Assembly (NCBI GenBank): GCA_000827325.1
Contig: KN832870.1
Location: 1-64,000, forward strand
DNA length: 64,000 nt
Origin: Oidiodendron maius Zn
Lineage: Eukaryota; Ascomycota; Leotiomycetes; Myxotrichaceae
Direction: 5' to 3'
The position numbers were made by a program, and so were the translations under genes. A model generated the notes under the pieces. That model searched no databases. It saw nothing but the letters and a program-made list of their open reading frames with translations, and was not told the origin of the DNA. Position 1 is the stretch's first letter, and each line of letters begins with the position of its first letter. Positions 12,193-21,913 of this stretch are shown here, in pieces.

Positions 12193-13164
12193 TTAATGGT
12201 CGAGCGTCGATAGCCAAGGCAAATACGCTACGACGTATCTATAAAGCCACAGCCGTACGGTGGATGGTGTATGATGCCCCGCAGATTGTGCGAATACAGT
12301 CTCGTCTAATTTAGACGGAAGCCAGAGATTCTCGAAGAAGTATTGATAAGTTTGCCGTGCGCTCCTCGTGGTGTCTTCTGAGGGGCTATCTTTCCACTCT
12401 CTGTATATTAACCATAGGACTCTGACCAAACTTAGTATCCCGACAACTAGGGGTATCAACTGCGCAGGATGTGCGATGTCCCCATATGGTGCAAGCGTAT
12501 TCAGTATATGGTTCTTATTGAGAGTCAGCTCGATCATGCTGGCGCAGAAGATAATGTAGAAGAGGTTGAAGAGACGGAGAACGTTGTATACGATCAGTAG
12601 CCTGAATTTCATAGCATTAGCAGGAGCTGATCAACGTTTGGGTGTCAAGTATTACATACTCCCGAATTGTAAAGCCCGTCTGAAATTTCATTTTGCCCTT
12701 CCATCCGACTTTGAACAGCTTAAAGATCAATGCTGGTACAGCTGCGACGCACATGATTCCATAATAGACTGTGCACGCAATCGAGGCTATTAGATAAAAC
12801 GTGTGGATACCACCAGAAGCCGGCCACTGCTTGAAGAACCACGTGAACAATCTCTGGCACCGTGCGTCTTCAGCAGTGATTAGGCCATTTGCTAAGCCTT
12901 TCCACCAGAACCAAGCGCCGTATAGGCTGATAGCAGTAGCCAGAGTGAGCCTGCAGTGCGTACCGAATTTTCCAAAGTAATTTATGGCGGTCGGTCCGTC
13001 TTTCTGATAAAATGAAGTCCTGTATCCCCAAATACTCAAGCTGCTGAACAAAAACCCTGAACTAAGATGCATAAGTATGAGGCCGTCAATCTGGAAGAGA
13101 GTTTTTGTAAGGGTGCCTCTAAAAAGGCTTGCTAATAGGGCTAGCAGGAAGATGCTATTGGTGT
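12193..13164 (-). CDS. fungal multi-pass membrane protein, 5' exon not located
   Basis: Two exons are clear: 12660-13164 and 12193-12601. The 58-bp intron between them (GTATGT...TGCTAATG...TTCAG) is perfect in phase, joining ...FTIRE to LLIVYNV. The product has at least five hydrophobic segments (for example the FLLALLASLF start, ISLYGAWFWWKG, TFYLIASIACTVYYGIMCV and LIPLVVGILSLVRVLWLIY) and ends ...AYLPWLSTLDH. The frame continues upstream of the first Met at 13072 (LFRGTLTKTLFQIDGLILM) to a probable acceptor (TTTAG) at 13165, so at least one short 5' exon is missing from this model. It resembles fungal-specific membrane proteins of unknown function; I cannot name a role. Confidence 0.62.
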
Positions 13165-13286
13165 CTAAAGAGCTCGCAATCTCCGAGTTTCACCACAAAA
13201 TAACCCAACAAAATGCCGCTGTACTATGTTTCAATATGGACAAGATCTGACAAAGTAGTCTTTGATCATAAAATGAATCTTCGCAG

Positions 13287-13394
13287 AAAGGATATCGTTG
13301 TGAGGTCTGTGGCGATCGCCATTGGAAGTATATCCTCTCATGTCGTCATTGTCACTTGAACGTCTGTGAAGATTGTCGCCGCCATCGTTTCTGA
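13287..13394 (+). other. possible 3' exon of a zinc-binding protein
   Basis: After a possible acceptor (CTTCGCAG) the frame reads GYRCEVCGDRHWKYILSCRHC...VCEDCRRHRF and stops at 13392. The CxxC-H-CxxC-CxxC spacing looks like a small treble-clef or binuclear zinc module with a basic C-terminus. No matching upstream exon was found on this strand, and it sits head-to-head with the membrane-protein gene. It is either a fragment or the tail of a gene I cannot assemble. Confidence 0.35.
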
Positions 13395-13837
13395 ATAGAC
13401 TACTTAGAGGTGACAGGAGTTGAACCAAGACCATTTATCTTAGCTGCTTATTCATTGTTTGAGAAATATGTGGGGGTTTCTGTCTAGGAAAAGTATACGA
13501 GTACACACACAAAACAATGGGTTGCAAAAGGCACATAAAGACCCGCTGTAAAGAGTCCACTGATTGTTTGCTTTAGTGCATACTCCCCTCCTCCTGCGGA
13601 GCCTGTTTGCGATTCCAGCAAGGGATGCGCCAAACGCATTTTCTCACTCAATATTACGCGATGGCGTGCTCGTCATGGCTGTCCAAGCAAAATTACCATT
13701 CCAGTGCTCTTTCAACTGGAATTATAAGCTCCTCTACACACCCCTGGCGAAATAGTTGCCCGTCAAGGCAAAGATTTCCTCAGCAATACAGTATCTCTTC
13801 TCACAGTCTCGTGACGGACAACGAAACTTGCTACTAG

Positions 13838-13930
13838 ACTTCACCATGCTGGCCCTCTGCGTCCGTCGAGCAGTGTGTGGCAGTGCCCAAGAACGCCAAG
13901 CAGCCTTCGTAGGACAGTCAAAACAGCGAC
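13838..13930 (-). pseudogene. degenerate second copy of a DUF3435/C2H2-type C-terminus
   Basis: On the minus strand this segment aligns with the tail of the fragment at 14852-15392 (TTGACTGTCC...AAGGCTGC...GCGTTCTTGGG...GCCACACAC...CAACATGG-type blocks) but with indels that break the frame. Its upstream part (to about 14040) no longer aligns. The two copies lie about 1 kb apart in the same orientation, so this looks like an old tandem duplicate or a second insertion of the same element. Confidence 0.5.
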
Positions 13931-14851
13931 TGGAGGAACGAAGGGCCAGTGGTCGGAAAAGCGACCGTTTTCCTCCTGATAATTTTGCAAAGTTTTTGCA
14001 GCTCGTGAGAAAGGAATGGGAGTCCGGCTTCTTTCTTATCATTTCAATATTATTCGTTTAAAGACAATATGTTATATTCCCGGCTGCCACTGAGTAGATC
14101 GTTGCCGGAATCGCAGACTCGATGTCGAGGCAGCACTCTCACGATTCTGTTGCACTTCCTCGATGTGGTTATGGAGAAACCTGTTCCTATCAACCCCGAG
14201 AGGGCCAATCCGCTTGATCCACCACGATATATTGCATGCATACCAGTGTAGAAGACAGTGGGAAAAGACGACGCTCGAGGCCTCGACTTGTTCCACAGCT
14301 CTCTTGATATCTCGAACCAGTCCCCTGTCTGACGTGCTCAAGCTACTTTGTCTCTAAAAACAAAGAGATCCGGTCTCAAATTGGTGCACTGGATCCCTTT
14401 CCCCTCCGCTTTCCTACCAATGAGATGAAAACTACAGGGAAAGTGGTATTTGTACTTGGACTCCAGCGAGGCCCAAGAATAGAAACACATAAAGGACAAA
14501 GCAAGGTCGTAGTTTGCTCCCGAGGGCGGTGGCACCCGTCCTTTATCAGAGGATATAAGGCTTTCTTGCATGCAGGATGTAAAGTTTATATCAAGATTAT
14601 GAAGCACTTACGAAGCAAAGCTAACTATAGAGTAGAGAGCCAAAGCGCCGCAAGAAACCAAGAACAGAGTGGCTCTATTGGACACAATGGTAAAAGGATG
14701 AACGTAAAATCTTCATGGCATTTGATCTTTCGTAGCGATTAAAGAAGGATGTTGGTGGATTTCACCAGATCTGCGGTAATGGATTTGAAACAATTATAAA
14801 AGTTTTATAAACTAAATATTAATGGAGTACAACCTTTCGTCTCTTGTCACC
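13931..14851. other. intergenic, nothing recognised
   Basis: Several short overlapping frames on both strands, none with recognisable motifs. It separates the two DUF3435-type remnants. Confidence 0.35.
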
Positions 14852-15392
14852 TTAGAAGCAATCACCATGTTGTCCTTCTGCATGCTTCAAGAAGTGTGTG
14901 GCTGTACCCAAGAACGCTGTGCAGCCTGCATAGGGACAGTCAAAACCCTCGCCTACCGCAAGTTCAGTAAGATGCTGTGCTCGGACATGCCTTTTCCGAC
15001 TGTCACGCCGAGGAAATGTATAGTTCCTCTTACGCGGCCCTGCTTCTAGATCACATAGGCAAAAAGGGCATCGCAACTCAGTGGTATCTTTGTCATTATC
15101 GGTGACGAGCGAGATATCTGCAAACGGGTCTTCTTCGTCAACGACATATATATCGGCCATTAGATGCTTGCACGAATCGGGGAAGTCATCTACTTCTCGT
15201 AGCTGCTTTCTTGTCCTCGAACCCTTGAACTGGTGCGGCGTCTCCTGTCGCGAACAGAGCTGCACCATGGCATCTACAAGTTGGATGCGCACTTGGGACA
15301 GTTCTTGCAGACTCATACCATCAAAAGATTGGAAGAGGATTCGGACAACTGTCGCTCTCTCCTCAAGCTCGTACTTGATAGTTCTTAATCTA
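14852..15392 (-). pseudogene. DUF3435 (tyrosine-recombinase-related) protein, C-terminal fragment with zinc fingers
   Basis: The frame runs from about 15392 to the stop at 14852. It starts with YELEERATVVRILFQS, continues with a basic linker and acidic stretch, then two C2H2-like fingers: CPFC...PRRDSRKRHVRAQH and DCPYAGCTAFLG...HFLKHAEGQH. This linker-plus-fingers layout is typical of the C-terminus of fungal DUF3435/FluG-domain proteins, a superfamily that includes the tyrosine recombinases ('captains') of Starship elements. The recombinase domain is absent: upstream of 15392 the sequence turns AT-rich and has an in-frame TAA. The assignment rests on my recognition of the C-terminus only. 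Confidence 0.55.
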
Positions 15393-15593
15393 GTTTATAG
15401 AATTAGCTGTCTATAACTAGTTAGGTATATCATTATATAGTAAGCTAAGCCTGTTAACAATATACTTAAGTATCCTAATAATAATTTTCTTTATATCTAG
15501 TAGATTAGCCTCCTGCTATTCAGGCAACCTACTAGCATGGGCAAAATTCCCCAAGTACTAGTCACCAAAATAGATCTGCCATCAGGTATAAGT

Positions 15594-16205
15594 CTACCAG
15601 CCGGTGTTATTGATCTTTTCTGTCGTAAGGTCTAAGATCTTCCTCTGCTCAGCATTCTTCTCTTTCCCCTCCTTCATATCTTGGAGAAATTTCTGCCTCA
15701 ATTCATTGTACTTATCGCTAACGCTAGCCAAAGACACCAGCGTCGAATCCAAGTCATCGTTGTCGGGTTCTACCTGAACGACAAAATATCGAAGATTACT
15801 CCCTGTAAAAAAAGTCTGTACCATCACCTCATTCCAATAAGTACAGTCCGCCTTAGTTGCATACCTACTATACCTTGTACCACAGTGTTCACATATAGCG
15901 TTTGGGTTCTCTGAGATATAACCACACTCCACGCAGCTGGATGCACGAGCGGGCTTTCGCAGTACCTTGAATGGCGGGCCATTTGGTAGTGGGATGGCAA
16001 CCTCACGCGGCTTTACCAGTACTAGTCCTGCATAGCGGTCCAGAATTGGCTAGCGCTCCATCTGCTTTCGCAAGTTATACACATCCCTCAAATAGCCCTT
16101 AAGCCCTACAACGGCCAATCCGTGGGATTAGCATATTAGCACCTGGTACTGCACGTCGTAGTAAAACTCGGGGTTCGCCAGTGCACTGGTTTCGGCCTCA
16201 GACAT
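15594..16205 (-). pseudogene. OrsD-like (DUF3505-type) zinc-finger protein, N-terminal part with two stops
   Basis: The frame from the ATG at 16205 reads MSEAETSALANPEF and QYQVLIC, then a TAA (16128-16130), GLAVVGLKGYLRDVY, a TAG (16050-16052), LDRYAGLVLVKPREVAIPLP, NGPPFKVLRKP and CVECGYIS...CEHCGTRY. That is the order of blocks in fungal OrsD/DUF3505 C2H2 proteins, often found around secondary-metabolite and accessory regions. It ends at 15594 with a charged coil (KEGKEKNAEQRKIL). Both stops sit where the family has ordinary codons. The C-terminal half of the usual protein is missing. Confidence 0.62.
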
Positions 16206-16612
16206 CAAGTCCGCACTGTCTGTAGGGGGGCAATTAGCCCGGCATTAGCCTGACATTCAAGCCTACAGCAACTAGCACATTAGTTTAGTCCACACTGGCT
16301 TACCTGCAGCATGTCTAAGATTTCGAGCTATAGTAGACATTATACATTCAAACACCTTTTGAGTGGGAAGTTGCCCTTTAACATTAAAATTACGCTCTAA
16401 AATTAATGCTGACTACCTCTCATACTGCCTCTCAAACTACCTCCTGGCTAACCTTATCTGTATGCAACTAGTCCAAATCCGGTAACCATAATCTCCCAAC
16501 CTTAGTTGATTGTGAACCCTCCTCATGCAGAGGTATTGCTCTTGTTTGCATTTTACTCGCATGGCTCTTGTAATAGGATCGAATCCAACCTTATGTTCTG
16601 TCCTCTCTCGTC
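16206..16612. other. intergenic, 3' flank of the Zn2Cys6 gene
   Basis: Nothing recognised. Moderately AT-rich with short frames only. Confidence 0.4.
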
Positions 16613-19230
16613 TTAATCCACGACATCGCGCCTATCAAACTGTTCAAATCTATGTGCAAATTTCTCCACCTCAGTAGTCCAATCAAAGTCCATTCCAACA
16701 TCCAAATTCCCATAGCTATTTTCCCAAAATGCGGCGTCCATAAATTCGACTTCATCGTCCCACCCGTGCAGTGGGAGAGGTATCAAGTTGCTGTACGTTA
16801 TATTTGCATTGAAATCCTCCGTCCTAACACCCAATACCTCCGATGGTAACGAACCAGCTGCTGTCACTGGCGGAGGCATGGCAGTAACTCCTGGCACAGT
16901 CGTGGACCCCTCATCAGCTGTCGGGGAATCTGGTGGGCACCACAACCAGAGTTTTTCAGTTTTATGCCGAAGGCCGAGGAGAAAGTCGTGGCGGGCTTTG
17001 CTTTGAGAATTGCCTCGCTCTGCCATCCATTGAAGCATTGACAGAGCCCTCGTTGTAGATGCACGGCACCGAGAATTGTAGGGAGTGGCGAGGTTGCCCA
17101 TGACCAGCACCATTGCAGTGGAAAATATATGGTCACTGTCCATAAAACCAAACGTAGCTGCGAAAATGTGAGCTGATTTCTATGAAATAGTTCATCATAA
17201 GGTGAAGCCAGAAGCAGACCGGAATTACGGACCTATGAGATTTTGTTTAGCTGCCGCATTTATAACAGTAGTGCTATCAATAGCAGTTGAAATGCACGTA
17301 TCAATAACTGCCACTGTCATCGGAGAGAGGGTTTTTCTCCAGGCGGCATGCTCATTATCGGTACCCGGTTGACCATTAAGTCTGTTTTTAACTACGTGAA
17401 AGAGTAGTGGGCGCACAGTCATTGTAATACACTGGAAGTAGTGAAGGTATATTGAAACGATTTTGCGCGATAGATTTGGACATTCGTCTATATCGGCCAA
17501 ATTCAGACGTAGCTCTTCTGGCAAGTCGAGAAGCCAGCTCGAAAGGTCATTAAGGAGGCCATGGACCGAAATTATCAGGTCTGATGCGGTCTGACGAGTT
17601 CTACGATAGATTTCTCATCAAATAATCAGTCTTATATTCCGCTTAAAACTCGTGGGACACATACTTGTGGAAATATCTCCGAGAATCTTCGCCAGTGTTG
17701 CGTACCGCCATAAGATGGCGGCGGAGCCAACAGTCTTATCTTCCCCTGGCTTTAATACATTAGTGGCATTTGCAAAATGCGCCATCGCACTTACTAAAGA
17801 TGAAGGTGGCAAGACGCTAATGTCTTCATCAGAAATGCTGATTGGATTGCCAGACTTGCAAGAAAGAATCCTGAACTGTCAGTGAACGTTTACCGACATT
17901 TGGGGAGATTGGTGCACACCTATCCATACTATATACGCCCCACCATACACGCCTCCTATACCGTCGCGTAGATTCATCCATTGAAACCAGCTCTGATACT
18001 TCTTGATGTAGCCCTAGTGATATTGCCATCCGGAATGCGAGCCCGATCTAGATGGTTTGTTAGATGCTCTGACGTATATACAGGTCGGAGACCTCCTACA
18101 TAAAGGAATGCGGTATCTCGGCGATTCAAGATCTGCATGAAGTATCCAACTAGAGATAGTACTTCTACAAAGAGAAGCGACCCCTCCTCACAGATGTCGG
18201 GAAGGAACCGCAGAGCTTCTGTGAAGTACGAAAATCCTGGTGGCCCGTCATGTCCAGTCCACTGGTTGATGGAATACAGTTGGCCGTACGCAAAAACCAA
18301 CATTATTTGACAGTATGAGAGGCATGTATCTCGCTGTGAAAGGTCGGGCGCTTTCTCGTATATTTGTGTCAGTCGTTGCTGAAACAGCTGCGGGCTGACA
18401 GATGAAAATATTGTACCAATATACATATGTTGTACATCATACAAATACATAGCAGTACTGTAAGGAGGTAAAGACTGAGTTGTTGATCTAAGAGGACGGG
18501 TGATAGGCCAGGTTGTATGATTATAGTTTGGGTAATCAACGTCTATGTCAGCACCATAGTCGTCCGATTTGAGCGACTTGACGACATCACGGAATTGAAG
18601 GCCAAGTGACGTTGATGAAGAGTTTCCCAGGTAGTCTGCTCGGAGTTAGTCGTCATGGCAAGGCCTCCGTGGCAGAGACGGCTTACGATGTGTTCCGGAT
18701 GGGCTCAAAACAAGTTGCGCCATGTCACCAATCAGAGAGTTTTCAAGGGCATTGGCATCAATGGCACCGTCAAGCGCACCGGCTGAGGGATCACTACGCT
18801 GTCGGTCCAATGGAATAGGAAGACACACTGTGCCCCTGGCTTCAGTTTGAGGTGAAGGGCTCTGTATGTGCTGCCGCGCTGTAGCACGCTCGTTATGGAC
18901 GTTAAACAGACGTATCTGTCCCTCCAGATAGTTCAGGTAGCTGCAGTCCATCAGCCCGCGCAAGTAGAACGGTTAAACATGTGGAATGCAGCCCTACTCT
19001 CTAGGAACAAGGACCTGCTGGGTCTGTTGACCAGTATCTGGATAGACGCAGTCTTGCTCGGCCTCGCTGCAGCTTCGGCACGGACGAGAAGCACTGCACT
19101 TGGTCTTACGTCTCCTGCATCGGTTGCATCTGTCCACAAGTCAGCGGGAACAAATTGTCGAGAGGGTCACCATGTGTAATCACGCTTGGATGGCGCGGCT
19201 GTACGAGCCATTTCCTTGTCCTGTATACAT
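16613..19230 (-). CDS. Zn2Cys6 transcription factor with fungal-specific regulatory domain
   Basis: Eight exons fit in phase: 19184-19230, 18998-19129, 18687-18940, 18635-18100, 17920-18047, 17665-17870, 17233-17613 and 16613-17157, giving about 742 aa. The Zn2Cys6 cluster (19048-19128) reads CNRCRRRKTKC...CRSC...C with CX2CX6CX5CX2CX6C spacing, followed by DYLNYLEGQIRLFN, a probable coiled linker. The middle homology region (PF04082) shows HYLGNSSS, LYIGLAFRMAISLGLHQE, RRVWWGVYSMDR and GNPISISDED; the C-terminus is acidic. Introns are 49-75 bp, mostly with clear CTAAC/CTGAC branch points. The first exon (MYTGQGNGSYSRAIQ) uses a GTGATT donor and is the least certain part. This is a nuclear DNA-binding regulator; the target is unknown, but the nearest intact genes are the GH15, GH13 and sugar-permease genes at 21.9-33.1 kb. 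Confidence 0.85.
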
Positions 19231-20230
19231 TATGTATATGAGCTAGAATGCGCAGCCCCATTCACTCGACTTAGGCCATCATCCCTTTGAGCGGAGGGGT
19301 TATGTAGGGGGTGATCCTCGTTTTAGCGGCAATCGTGCGCTTAAGTAATCGTAGGGCTTACCGCCGCTAAGTTAAGGGTTGGCTCCTGATACATGGGCAC
19401 CCCGCTCCGGCGACGACTCTCACCTCCACGTCGTGCCGGCTAGAAACCTGTGAATACCTTTGCTCGTGGGTATTTGCAGAGCCAAGAAGAGTCATCACTA
19501 GCCAGCACTTGTCCGGTTAGTGAGGGTTTTGAAGCCACATTTCCCACAGGCGACAAGGGAACAGTTTAAAAACCACCCGACACACGACCACGACATCGAT
19601 CCTACAATCGGCGGATATTGGGCACCATTGGGGTGCTCTCGGGCTGTTCTGTGCAAGGGGGACGCTCTTGCGGCTTAGGTCAGGCGTCAGAGATATGGCT
19701 ACAACAGAGAACGAAACGAGGCGACCCGGCATGCTTAAACCCACGCAGAGAACGACGAGACTCTTTGGTTAGTGGGAGGGATAACACTGTGTTGCTTGGC
19801 TGTTTTGGATACCGAGATGATACAAGTGGGCGAACTCCTGCCAGACACGGTCGGTCTTGTTGGAGAGATCTTGCAAGGTAGCGCGAAACAGACTTGACAA
19901 TCTGCGAGGTGCAGCATATAATGAAAGCGACGGAAGACTGGGTGGGCGGACTGCAGTTACGACACTTCTATATGGCTCGAGAGGGCGGACGCGCGTGTCG
20001 GTCTACTGAGAGAGGAGAATCCTGACGATGGCTATCGAGGATAGAGTCTTCAGGTTGGCTCTTGAGGTATGCTTAAGGTGCAAACTGATATTGACTTGCG
20101 AACCGGCTGTGCCCGCAAAGGCGGATAAAGGATCAAAGGGGATGCAAGGTAGAGGGTCTATGTAGGTAGACGTGGCACTGCCTTACAATGTAGTGTCTGG
20201 CTAGAGAATATAATTCAATACTTGTCCAAG
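19231..20230. other. upstream region of the Zn2Cys6 gene, otherwise nothing recognised
   Basis: GC-balanced sequence with short frames lacking motifs. The first few hundred bases presumably hold the promoter of the regulator. Confidence 0.4.
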
Positions 20231-20716
20231 CGGGCCACCTGTTACCTTCGCGGTCACTCTGGGACCAAGATCAGAACAGAACCCATACATAGCTGAGCTC
20301 CAAGCCATAGCCATGGCAGTTCGTGGACTGCCGCCGTATCTCGTGGGAAGGGAGATTACGATCTTTACTAGCGACCAAGCCGCCATACAACTCATAAGCC
20401 AACCAAAACAACAGTCGGGTCAAGACAGCATAACCCAGATCTACGAGACGGTCGGAAAACTGAAGGAAGGACGTAGTCGCACCCTCCTTAGGTGGGTCCT
20501 GGCGCAAGAAGAGTTTTAGCTAGTGAGGAATGCAAAAAATGCAGCACGGAGAGCTACACAACCAGGCCAACGGCCCCAGAAACAGTTTAGTAGCGCCAAA
20601 TCCACGATTATTAATAAGGCAAGAGCTAAAAGGCCGAAAGCGCTCCTAAAAAGGGTGAGGAAACACCTAAGGAAGCGAGACACAGCGTTACTAGAACGGC
20701 ATACTCGGACTTTGTA
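20231..20716 (+). mobile_element. Tad1-type LINE 3' fragment (RNase H domain)
   Basis: The frame reads VTFAVTLGPRSEQNPYIAELQAIAMA, EITIFTSDQAAIQ, SISQP-type QPKQQSGQDSI and RWVLAQEEF, then a TAG. It continues in frame through AKNAARRATQPGQRP and KSTIINKARAK. This is the RNase H domain and following region of fungal Tad1/CGT-like non-LTR retrotransposons. Everything upstream (reverse transcriptase, endonuclease) is missing, as in 5'-truncated LINE copies. The strand is clear, and the exact ends are approximate. Confidence 0.75.
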
Positions 20717-20824
20717 GGATGTATTAGAACGAAAAGAATCAGTTGTTATAGTCTATCATATCAGCGGTAGCTGTAGCTACATCTACAAGAATCTTCCTGG
20801 TAAATCAATTACAGACCATGCATA

Positions 20825-20936
20825 TACCGTATTTACTGGCATGTAAGAGCCCTCTATGTGGCCCGTGCGAGACAAATGACCACCTCTAGGGGGGTCTTAT
20901 ACCAAAGGGGGGTCTTATATGCCAGTAAATACGGTA
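20825..20936. mobile_element. 112-bp MITE with 18-bp terminal inverted repeats and TA target duplication
   Basis: Begins TACCGTATTTACTGGCAT and ends with its reverse complement, followed inward by TAAGA and a C-run on both sides. The dinucleotide TA flanks it at 20823-20824 and 20937-20938. The core contains a doubled GGGGGGTCTTAT motif. TA duplication and this inverted repeat fit a Tc1/mariner-pogo-type non-autonomous element; no transposase is nearby. Confidence 0.78.
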
Positions 20937-20940
20937 TACC

Positions 20941-21154
20941 TTCTCTCTTTGAGCCCCTGGCCCGTACAGATCCTGGTGCCCACTTTCAAGCCTTGATAAG
21001 CCTGAATTGACGATACAGAGCCGCCCAGTTGGTTGATTAATGGTCCATTAGTCAAGTCAGACTGCAGGAGTGCTGAACTAGAAGGGAGCTCAAAAGCAGA
21101 AGGCTCACGCCCGGTTTTATTCGGTGCAAATACGCCCTGCACCAAGAGCACCAC
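20941..21154 (-). pseudogene. C-terminal fragment related to the Mutator-like transposase remnant at 61.5 kb
   Basis: The frame contains GREPSAFELPSSSA and a following AYQGLKVGTRI-type tail. The same REPSAFE(I/L)PSSSA block and a similar tail occur in the MULE-derived element at 61216-62147. No terminal repeats of that element were found here, so this is an isolated fragment. Confidence 0.5.
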
Positions 21155-21913
21155 GCGGATGGCCTCTGCCTTGAATCACTAGAGGGCCCAGGACAGGCAA
21201 AGGGTGTGATATAGCTGGCGTGGGACCTGGCTCTGGCCTAGAAAAGTACCAGTGTGGATGTATAGCCATGAATAGCTATCGCCCCTATGAATCGAATTCG
21301 ACACCCCACAAGGTACATATAATATTGAATATTTCACTGAACCCCTTATCGAGTGCTGGGACTACGTCTCGAGAATTAGAAGACACGTTCGACAAGGTGG
21401 GAAAGGGATTGCATCTTGGGTGGAAGGTTGACACGGATATTAGGGGCGTATAGCCGTTGACCTAACCTCTGCTAGCGCTCGCGCGCACCTCGTCGAAAGG
21501 CAGCATAGATTGCTTCTTGAAGAGATGAGGAAGCGATATGTGGGAATAGACTAATTTGCTAAAGATTTCCTTGCCTGGGTTAATAGTTGATAATTGATGA
21601 ATAGCGAGAGACGAGACGTATCCTCATATAAACATTCTCACCTTTCCTTCAGTGTTCAATCTTCCTCGATTGGGCACTTGGGCATGGGAACAACGACCAG
21701 CTAAACACTGAAGAGGACTTGAACCAAACATGACGAAGGCATGCCAGTCATAGCAGGACGATATTTAATATTATAGCGAAGGTATCTATCATAATGCTTA
21801 GAGCCACATTTTCTTGTTTTTTGTTGCCAACACTTGAGTTAAACACCCTTGACCCCTAGACTGGAAGATGTCTTCATATCCTTGGAAGTTTGCTCACATT
21901 GCACCCAAAAACC
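21155..21913. other. 3' flank of the GH15 gene, nothing recognised
   Basis: No gene-like frame of interest. The interval separates transposon debris from the GH15 stop codon. Confidence 0.4.
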
